From positions 1 to 7,683 of the forward strand of contig JAICTR010000122.1 in NCBI GenBank assembly GCA_025936275.1: a DNA stretch of 7,683 nt. The letters run 5' to 3'. This DNA comes from Burkholderiales bacterium. GTDB lineage: Bacteria > Pseudomonadota > Gammaproteobacteria > Burkholderiales > Usitatibacteraceae. Under the pieces are notes generated by a model. It was not told the origin of the DNA, made no database searches, and saw only the letters and a program-made list of their open reading frames with translations. The position numbers and the translations under genes were made by a program. This document shows, piece by piece, positions 1-5,260 of this stretch; position 1 is the stretch's first letter, and every line of letters starts with the position of its first letter.

Positions 1-416
1 GCGCTTCGCCCCTCCACCCCGAAATCGACGGCACGCGCGCCGTGGCGGATCTCCACGTGCGCAAGCGCCGCCGCCTGCGCCTCGATCGCCTCGCCGAGGC
101 GGCCCGCTTCGAGGACCCACGCGAGCGCCGCGCCGGGACGCGCCGCGAACTGCAGCTTCGCGCCGCCATCACCGAAGACTTCCATGCGCCGCACCGGCGC
201 GAGGCGCGAGGCATCGAGGCGCTCCCAGGCGCCGAGGTCGCGCAGCAGGCTGCGCGTTCCCGGGCTCACGGCGAAGATGCGCGCGTCGTAGTCGTCGCTT
301 TGCGCGGGCGCGCGCGCGGGTGCCGCTTCGAGCACGCGCACGTCCCAATCCGACGCCGCGCAGGCGAACGCCATGCCCACCGGCCCGCCGCCCGCCACGA
401 GGATGCGCGGCCTCAC
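1..416 (-). CDS. UbiH/UbiF/VisC-family FAD-dependent hydroxylase, N-terminal part (3' end beyond the window)
   Basis: Only the first 138 residues are visible. They begin with a Rossmann FAD-binding fold: strand RILVAGGGPVG (GxGxxG at residues 9-14), then an acidic residue closing the second strand (E30, in RVLEAA) that would bind the FAD ribose. DARIFAVSPGT (residues 44-54) matches the segment of ubiquinone-biosynthesis hydroxylases that follows the FAD-binding fold. The family hydroxylates the aromatic ring of ubiquinone precursors. The chosen start is GTG at 416-414, which overlaps the ubiH stop as GTGA; no Shine-Dalgarno is visible, so translation probably relies on coupling. It follows pepP and ubiH just as ubiI (visC) does in E. 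coli, so a C5 or C6 hydroxylase role is likely. UbiF-, UbiL- and UbiM-type members cannot be separated from this fragment, so no symbol is given. The substrate-binding half and the C-terminal GD motif lie off the window. Confidence 0.85.
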   Translation of the reverse strand, partial: MRPRILVAGGGPVGMAFACAASDWDVRVLEAAPARAPAQSDDYDARIFAVSPGTRSLLRDLGAWERLDASRLAPVRRMEVFGDGGAKLQFAARPGAALAWVLEAGRLGEAIEAQAAALAHVEIRHGARAVDFGVEGRS

Positions 417-1546
417 GAGGGCGCGCCGTGGATCATGCGCTCGGCGAGCAGCCGCCGCGCCGGCGGCAGCAGGTCGAACGCGGCGAGCGCGAGCCCGCGT
501 CCCCAGGTCGGAAGCCGCCGGCCATCGGCGAAGATCGAGACCAGCAAATCGGTGAACACGACACCGCGCGATGCATCGCGGCGACGCGCCGCGCGATACG
601 CATCGAGCATCTCGCGGCTGCCCGCCGCCTCGGGCGAGGCGCGCAGCAGGTCCGCGAGGGCCGCCGCATCGCGCAGCCCCAGGTTCAATCCCTGGCCCGC
701 GACCGGGTGCAATGCCTGCGCGGCGTTGCCGACGATCACGGTGCGCAGCGCGACCGGCGTGTTCACGGTGCGCAGTCGCAGCGGAAAGGCGTTGCGCGAC
801 TCGATCGCCGTGAACCGCCCGGCGCGATCGCCGAATGCCACCTGAAGCCCGGCGAGGAACGACCGCTCGTCGAGCGCGAGAAGCTCGCGCGCGCGTGCCG
901 GCTGCGCGGTCCACACGAGCGCGTATCGATCGGCCACGGGCAGCAAGGCGAGCGGCCCTTCGGGCGTGAAGCGCTCGTACGCCCGGCCGCCGTGCGCGCG
1001 ATCGGTGCGCACCATGCCGACCACGGCCTCCTGCGCGTAGTCCTTCTCGCGGAAGGCGACGCCGGGAATGCGCGCGGCGCTCGAGCCGCCATCGGCGATC
1101 ACGAGAAGCCGTGCGCGCAGCGCCTCGCCCGAGCCGAGCATGACCGTCGCCCCCTCGGGATCGAGCGCGATGCCCTCGCACGCCGCGCCGTGGCGCACCT
1201 CGATGCGCTGCCCCGAGAGTCGCGCGGCGAGGCGCGACTCGAGCGCCGCATGAGGCACGGTGTAGCCGAGCGCCGGGAGCGATTGCTCGCGGGCCTCGAG
1301 CAGCGTTCGCCCCGGTCCGCCGCGCTGCGAGATGTGGATCGACTCGATCGGCGTCGCATCGCCCGTGGGCCAGGCGTTCGCCTCCTCGAGCCGCTCGCGG
1401 CTCGCGTGCGAGAGCGCGAGGATGCGCCGGTCGCCCGAGGGCGCCGCGCGGGCCTCGAGGATCGCGATCGAGAGGCCGGATGGCGCCGCGAGCGCGGCGA
1501 CGGCCGAGCCGACGGGGCCGCCGCCGACGATCGCGACGTCGAGCAC
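413..1546 (-). CDS. ubiH: UbiH, 2-octaprenyl-6-methoxyphenol hydroxylase type FAD monooxygenase
   Basis: This 377-residue protein is the usual length for an aerobic ubiquinone-ring hydroxylase of the UbiH/COQ6 family, which uses FAD, O2 and NAD(P)H. Visible motifs are GGGPVGS (8-14) with E31 ending the second strand, RILALS (41-46), the DG motif ADGGSS (151-156), and the C-terminal FAD motif GNAAQALHPVAGQGLN (273-288) followed by LGLRD. The GNAAQ-LHP form, rather than the commoner GDAAH, is the one I recall from E. coli UbiH, as is the middle section with LVW (210-212) and LQVAFGDRAGR (234-244). These support UbiH over its paralogues. The start is GTG at 1546-1544, 4 bp after the pepP stop, without a good Shine-Dalgarno. 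It lies between pepP and a second hydroxylase in the same operon. The protein is probably cytoplasmic, on the membrane-associated Ubi complex (family knowledge). The exact ring position hydroxylated is inferred. Confidence 0.9.
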   Translation of the reverse strand: MLDVAIVGGGPVGSAVAALAAPSGLSIAILEARAAPSGDRRILALSHASRERLEEANAWPTGDATPIESIHISQRGGPGRTLLEAREQSLPALGYTVPHAALESRLAARLSGQRIEVRHGAACEGIALDPEGATVMLGSGEALRARLLVIADGGSSAARIPGVAFREKDYAQEAVVGMVRTDRAHGGRAYERFTPEGPLALLPVADRYALVWTAQPARARELLALDERSFLAGLQVAFGDRAGRFTAIESRNAFPLRLRTVNTPVALRTVIVGNAAQALHPVAGQGLNLGLRDAAALADLLRASPEAAGSREMLDAYRAARRRDASRGVVFTDLLVSIFADGRRLPTWGRGLALAAFDLLPPARRLLAERMIHGAPS

Positions 1547-1550
1547 GGCG

Positions 1551-2870
1551 CTAGCGGTCGAGGACCGCCGCCTCCACGTCCTTCACGCTCTTGGGACAGG
1601 CCGCGGTGAGGATCTCGCGACCCTTCGAGGTGACAAGCACATCGTCCTCGATGCGCACGCCGATGTTCCAGAACGACTTCGGCACGTTCGTTCCGGGCCG
1701 GATGTAGAGCCCCGGCTCCACCGTGAGCACCATGCCGGGCTTCAACTTGCGCCACTTGCCCTTGCGCATGTAGTCGCCCGCGTCGTGCACGTCGAGGCCG
1801 AGCCAGTGCCCGGTGCGGTGCATGTAGAACTGCTTGTACGACTCGTTCTCCAGCACCTGCTCGACGCTCCCCTTGCACAGGCGCAGGTCGATGAGCCCCT
1901 GCGCCAGCACGCGCGTCGCGGCGTCGTGGTAGTCGATGAAATCGGCGCCCGGCTTCACGGCGCGGCTCCCGGCTTCCTGCGATTCGAGCACCAGCTCGTA
2001 CACGTCGCGCTGCACGCCGCTGAAGCGCGAGGCGATCGGGAAGGTGCGCGTGATGTCCGACGCATAGCTTTCCAGCTCGCAGCCCGCGTCGATGAGCATC
2101 AGCTCACCCTTGCGCAACTCCGCCGAGTTCTCGCGGTAGTGCAGAACGCACGCGTTCGCGCCCGCGGCGACGATCGAGCCGTAGGCGGGCGCACGCGCGC
2201 CGTTCTTCAGGAACTCGTGCAGCAGCTCGGCCTCGACCTCGTACTCGCGCATGCCGGGCGCCGCCGAGCGCATGGCGCGCACATGGGCGGCGCTGGAGAT
2301 ATCGGCCGCGCGGCGCATCACCGCAACCTCGTGCTCGTCCTTCACGAGGCGCATGTCGTTCACCGCGGCGCGCACGTCGCGGATCTGCGCCGGCGCGGTG
2401 ATCCCGGTGCGCACCTTCGCGCGCACGGCGTTCAGCCAGCCCGCGACGCGCAGGTCCCACGCGGGATCGGAGCCCACGGGCGTGTGCACGATCTCGCGAT
2501 CCGCGAGGAGGTCGGGCATGCGCTGGTCGAGCTCACCGTAGGGATGCGCCTCGTCGAAGCCGAAGAGCTCGCGCGCCTGCGCCGGCCCGTGGCGGTAGCC
2601 GTCCCAGATCTCGCGCTCGAGGTTCTTCTCGCGGCAGAAGAGGATGGAGCGCGGCTTCGCGCCGAGCACCATCACCAGCACGGCCTCGGGCTCGCGGAAC
2701 CCCGTAAGGTAGTAGAAGCCGCTGTCCCACCGGTAGTCGTAGAGCGCATCGGCATTGCGCGGCCGCTCGGGCGCGGTGGGCACGATGACGATGCCTTCTT
2801 CCAGCTCGCGGGCGAGGCGCGCGCGGCGCGCCTTGTACGGCTTCACGTCGAAGGGATGTTCGAGCTTCAT
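1551..2870 (-). CDS. pepP: Xaa-Pro aminopeptidase (aminopeptidase P, M24B)
   Basis: This 439-residue protein is a full-length cytoplasmic aminopeptidase P, which removes an N-terminal residue preceding proline using a dinuclear metal site (Mn in E. coli). An N-terminal creatinase-like domain (about 1-170, including YDYRWDSGFYYLTGF at 44-58) precedes the C-terminal pita-bread domain. The five metal ligands are all visible at D261 (LMLIDAG), D272 (YASDITR), H355 (HRTGHWLGLDVHD), E385 (TVEPG) and E408 (VRIED), nearly the same numbers as in E. coli PepP. H351 and H362 are the usual accessory histidines. The start ATG (2870-2868) has a perfect AGGAGGT 11 nt upstream, which overlaps the stop of the PaiB-like gene. 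Only 9 bp separate the two genes, so they are probably co-translated. PepP preceding ubiH is a conserved proteobacterial arrangement, though the ygfB-type gene that precedes pepP in E. coli is absent here. Confidence 0.95.
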   Translation of the reverse strand: MKLEHPFDVKPYKARRARLARELEEGIVIVPTAPERPRNADALYDYRWDSGFYYLTGFREPEAVLVMVLGAKPRSILFCREKNLEREIWDGYRHGPAQARELFGFDEAHPYGELDQRMPDLLADREIVHTPVGSDPAWDLRVAGWLNAVRAKVRTGITAPAQIRDVRAAVNDMRLVKDEHEVAVMRRAADISSAAHVRAMRSAAPGMREYEVEAELLHEFLKNGARAPAYGSIVAAGANACVLHYRENSAELRKGELMLIDAGCELESYASDITRTFPIASRFSGVQRDVYELVLESQEAGSRAVKPGADFIDYHDAATRVLAQGLIDLRLCKGSVEQVLENESYKQFYMHRTGHWLGLDVHDAGDYMRKGKWRKLKPGMVLTVEPGLYIRPGTNVPKSFWNIGVRIEDDVLVTSKGREILTAACPKSVKDVEAAVLDR

Positions 2871-2879
2871 GATGGAATT

Positions 2880-3509
2880 TTACCTCCTGGCGGCCGGGTT
2901 CCGGTCGCGCATCAACGCGGCGAGATCGGCCGCGCCCTCCGATTCGAGCGCGTCGGCGACCCGCGCCGCGTCGCCCGCGGGACGATTCTGCGAAAGCTTG
3001 AACTTCCCCTCGAGCTTCTCGACTTCGATCGCGAAGCCGGCGATGGCGTTCACCATCTTCGCGACATAGTCGTCCGCCAGCGCCTCCATGCGCCAGGGAC
3101 GCTCGCGATGCGATTCGTACTGCGCGGAAAGCCGCGCCAGGACCGAGCGCAGCGCCGGCTCCTCGAGCGGACGCGCACGGCCATGGGCATGGACCACGGC
3201 ATAGTTCCAGGTGGGGACCGCCGGATGATTCTCGTACCACGTCGGGGACACATACGCATGCGGGCCCTGGAAGATCGCGAGCACGTGCGCGGCGCTCGCG
3301 AGGTTCTGCGCTTGCGGATTGGCCCGCGCGAAATGGGTGAGCAGCGTGAGGCGGCCGTCTTCGCCCTCGTCGAGGAGGAACGGCACGTGGCTCACGTCGA
3401 AGCCCGCCGGGCCGGTCGAGACCAGCGTGCCGAAGGCATGGCGCTCGATGAAGTCGACGAGCGCGCGCCGATCCTCGACGCGAAATGCGGTGGGGACGTA
3501 CAACGTCAT
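2880..3509 (-). CDS. PaiB-family FMN-binding negative transcriptional regulator-like protein
   Basis: This 209-residue protein has the length and motif order of the PaiB family, a split-barrel flavin-binding fold. The opening MTLYVPTAFR is typical. FQGPHAYVSPTWY (80-92), VPTWNYAVVHAHG (98-110) and KLSQNR (171-176) are the family signatures. In Bacillus subtilis, PaiB represses sporulation and secreted-protease genes; in proteobacteria the role is mostly unknown, and I see no DNA-binding helix-turn-helix, so an FMN-dependent enzyme or binding protein is equally possible. The start ATG at 3509-3507 overlaps the murU stop as ATGA, with AGGAGG 8 nt upstream. The stop is TAA, 9 bp before pepP. Its place between the wall-recycling pair and pepP-ubiH is not one I know as standard, but its base composition resembles its neighbours, so there is no sign of recent transfer. 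The family call is firm; the function is not. Confidence 0.88.
   Translation of the reverse strand: MTLYVPTAFRVEDRRALVDFIERHAFGTLVSTGPAGFDVSHVPFLLDEGEDGRLTLLTHFARANPQAQNLASAAHVLAIFQGPHAYVSPTWYENHPAVPTWNYAVVHAHGRARPLEEPALRSVLARLSAQYESHRERPWRMEALADDYVAKMVNAIAGFAIEVEKLEGKFKLSQNRPAGDAARVADALESEGAADLAALMRDRNPAARR
2882..2888 (-). promoter_or_regulatory. Shine-Dalgarno of pepP, embedded in the end of the PaiB-like gene
   Basis: The minus strand reads AGGAGGT, a perfect anti-16S match, 11 nt before the pepP ATG. The same bases form the last two Arg codons (AGG AGG) and the first base of the TAA stop of the preceding gene. This fixes the pepP start and implies translational coupling. Confidence 0.85.
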
Positions 3510-4192
3510 CCGGAAAGCCTCCTGTCGAGCGCGGCGAGCTGCTCCGCGGTGCCCACGTTGTCCCATGGCCCGTCGTAGCGCTCTCCCGTCACGCGCCCCT
3601 CGCTTACGAAGCGGTACATCCAGGGAAAGAGCTTGAGCCGCGTTCCCTCCGTGATCTCGTGGAACGGCCCCGGATGGAACACCGCGATGTTGCCATACGT
3701 GAGGCGCGGACCCTCGAGGCGGACGCGGCCTTGCGCGAGCGCCATGTCGCCGCCGGCGTGCCACGGCGGATTGTCCACCAGCACGAAGTGCGCGACCTGC
3801 GCCGCGGGGTCGTTTGCGATCGCCTCGATGCGCGGCGCGAGCGTGGCGAAATCGAAATCGGTGTGGATGTCGCCGCTCACGACGACGAACGGCGCCTCGC
3901 CCAGCAGCGGCAGCGCGCGCGCGATCCCGCCCGCGGTCTCGAGCGCCGGCGATTCGGGCGAGTAGCGGATGCGCGCGCCGAAGCGCGCCCCATCGCCGAG
4001 CGCCGCTTCGATCCGCGCGCCGAGGTGCGCGTGGTTCACCACCAGCTCGCGGAACCCGCCGGCGACGAGGCGCTCCACCATCCACTCGATGAGCGGCTTG
4101 CCCCCGGCGCGCAGCAGCGGCTTGGGCGTGGCATCCGTGAGCGGCCTCAGGCGCTCGCCGCGTCCCGCGGCGAGGATCAGCGCGCGCGCCAT
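3506..4192 (-). CDS. murU: N-acetylmuramate alpha-1-phosphate uridylyltransferase (MurU)
   Basis: This 228-residue protein is a single-domain sugar-nucleotide transferase that makes UDP-MurNAc from MurNAc-1-phosphate and UTP, the last step of the MurNAc salvage route. The N-terminal pyrophosphorylase loop LAAGRGERLRPLT (7-19) and KPLL (24-27) bind UTP. ETAGGI (85-90) and SGDIHTDFD (106-114, with probable metal ligand D108) line the active site. VNHAHLG (52-58), RYSPE (76-80) and LVDNP (138-142) resemble Pseudomonas MurU as I recall it. An oddity is WDNVGT (210-215): the third position, normally Asp in W-x-D-[VI]-G-T, is N212, with D211 just before it. The ATG (4192-4190) overlaps the amgK stop by one base (TGATG) and has no Shine-Dalgarno, so translation presumably restarts from amgK. 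The pairing with amgK makes MurU far likelier than a hexose-1-phosphate nucleotidyltransferase. Confidence 0.92.
   Translation of the reverse strand: MARALILAAGRGERLRPLTDATPKPLLRAGGKPLIEWMVERLVAGGFRELVVNHAHLGARIEAALGDGARFGARIRYSPESPALETAGGIARALPLLGEAPFVVVSGDIHTDFDFATLAPRIEAIANDPAAQVAHFVLVDNPPWHAGGDMALAQGRVRLEGPRLTYGNIAVFHPGPFHEITEGTRLKLFPWMYRFVSEGRVTGERYDGPWDNVGTAEQLAALDRRLSG
3518..3523 (-). promoter_or_regulatory. Shine-Dalgarno of the PaiB-like gene, embedded in the end of murU
   Basis: The minus strand reads AGGAGG, ideally spaced 8 nt before the ATG at 3509. In murU the same bases encode the Arg-Arg of its last residues RRLSG. This decides the start of the PaiB-like gene and shows that the ATGA overlap is a real gene junction. 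Confidence 0.85.
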
Positions 4193-5190
4193 CAGAGCGT
4201 GTAGCGCGCCCGGGACTCGCGGCCTTCCATTTCGTCGAGCAGGCGCCCGAGCGGCGCGAGCTCGCGGTAGCGATCCACGGTGTGCCGCACGTAGCCCATG
4301 AAACGCGGGGCGTCCTCGACGTAGCCCGCCTTGCCGTCGCGGTGATGCAGCCGCGCGAAGATGCCGAGGACCTTGAGGTGGCGCTGCAATCCCATCCACT
4401 CCACGTCGCGCCAGAACTCGGCGAACTCGGCGCGCACGGGAAGCCCGGCCGCGCGCGCCTTCTCCCAGTAGCGGATGGTGCCGTCGAGCACGCGCTCCTC
4501 GTCCCACGAGATGAACGCATCGCGGAAGAGGCACGCGACGTCGTAGCTGATCGGCCCGTGCACCGCGTCCTGGAAATCGAGGATGCCGGGGTTCGGATCG
4601 CAGACCATGAGGTTCCTCGGCATGAAGTCGCGATGCACGTAGACGCGCGGCTCGGCGAGGTTCACGGCGAGGATCGCGCGGAACACGCCTTCGAGCGCTT
4701 CGCGTTGCGCGGGCGAGAGCGTGACGCCGCGATGCCGCGCGAGGTACCAGTCGGGGAAGAGCATCAGCTCGCGGCGCAACAGCGCCTCGTCGTATTCGGG
4801 GAGCTCGCCCGCGCGCGACGCCGCTTGCCAGCGCACCAGCGCGGAGGTCGCGTCGCCGAACAGGCGGTCGACCTCCCGCTCTTCGCGCAGCGCCGCGAGG
4901 TAGGAGCGCGTGCCGAGGTCCTCGAGGAGCAGGAAACCCTGTGCGAGGTCGTGCGCGAGGATCGCCGGCGCGTGCAGCCCCGCCTCGTGCATCAGCCGCG
5001 CGACGCGCAGGAACGGCCGCGAGTCCTCGCGATCGGGCGGCGCATCCATCGCGACCCGCGTGCCCTCCGCCAGGAAAACGCGGAAATAGCGGCGGAAGCT
5101 CGCGTCGGCGGAAGCGGTTTCGAGTCGGAATTCGGCCCCCGCGAGCGTCGTCGCGAGCCACGCGCTGAGCGCGCGGATTCGGTCGTCCAT
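4192..5190 (-). CDS. amgK: Anomeric MurNAc/GlcNAc kinase (AmgK), aminoglycoside-phosphotransferase fold
   Basis: This 332-residue cytoplasmic kinase phosphorylates the anomeric carbon of recycled MurNAc (and GlcNAc), giving MurNAc-1-phosphate for MurU. The N-lobe holds SADASFRRYFRV (27-38) in place of a classic glycine loop, as in the family. The hinge region has LLLEDLG (87-93). The catalytic loop is VYVHRDFMPRNLM (183-195), with base D188 and metal ligand N193, followed by the DFQ metal motif at D205 (GILDFQDA) and GPISYDVACLFRD (212-224). The chosen start is ATG at 5190-5188. An in-frame ATG 15 codons upstream (5235-5233) falls inside the probable -10 box and is less likely; neither start has a strong Shine-Dalgarno. 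It heads the minus-strand operon, divergent from lptD as in pseudomonads. The fold resembles aminoglycoside kinases, but the murU partner argues against antibiotic modification. Confidence 0.93.
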   Translation of the reverse strand: MDDRIRALSAWLATTLAGAEFRLETASADASFRRYFRVFLAEGTRVAMDAPPDREDSRPFLRVARLMHEAGLHAPAILAHDLAQGFLLLEDLGTRSYLAALREEREVDRLFGDATSALVRWQAASRAGELPEYDEALLRRELMLFPDWYLARHRGVTLSPAQREALEGVFRAILAVNLAEPRVYVHRDFMPRNLMVCDPNPGILDFQDAVHGPISYDVACLFRDAFISWDEERVLDGTIRYWEKARAAGLPVRAEFAEFWRDVEWMGLQRHLKVLGIFARLHHRDGKAGYVEDAPRFMGYVRHTVDRYRELAPLGRLLDEMEGRESRARYTL

Positions 5191-5260
5191 CGGCAGGGGC
5201 GGGGCGCGAATTTGCGTGTATCCTTCGCCATTCATTCTAGCATTCGCACCCGAAGACGCC
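5191..5260. promoter_or_regulatory. Divergent amgK/lptD intergenic control region
   Basis: These 70 bp lie between the amgK ATG and the chosen lptD TTG and are less GC-rich than the surrounding genes, especially 5209-5245. Both operons must be driven from here or from within the opposite gene. The minus-strand promoter is convincing (see the extended -10 box). On the plus strand, TATCCT at 5219-5224 and TAGCAT at 5238-5243 resemble -10 boxes, but neither has a good -35 at proper spacing. Three copies of CATTC start at 5229, 5233 and 5241 and could be an operator or chance. I see no sigma-E-type box and no terminator. Confidence 0.7.
5234..5242 (-). promoter_or_regulatory. Extended -10 promoter element for the amgK-murU operon
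   Basis: The minus strand reads TGCTAGAAT, which is the extended -10 pattern TGn followed by TAGAAT (5 of 6 matches to TATAAT). No clear -35 is seen 16-18 bp upstream, which is tolerated by extended -10 promoters. Transcription would begin near 5227, giving a leader of roughly 37 nt before the amgK ATG at 5190. This is a motif match only. Confidence 0.5.

Noticed and set aside
1332..3578. A 748-codon open frame on the plus strand opposite ubiH, pepP and the PaiB-like gene
   Set aside because: It spans three well-supported genes on the other strand and their junctions, is rich in His/Arg/Ala, and shows no family motif. It is a GC-driven shadow.
2880..4520. A long minus-strand frame that appears to fuse the PaiB-like protein to a long N-terminal region
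   Set aside because: The upstream part is murU and amgK read in the wrong frame. The ATG at 3509 with its AGGAGG and the ATGA overlap define the true start.
3506..5161. A long minus-strand frame that seems to extend MurU at its N-terminus
   Set aside because: The extension is amgK read out of frame. MurU begins with the canonical nucleotide-binding loop right after the ATG at 4192.
4192..5190. AmgK as an aminoglycoside-resistance kinase
   Set aside because: It shares the phosphotransferase fold, but SADASFRRYFRV and direct coupling to murU identify the anomeric sugar kinase of MurNAc salvage.
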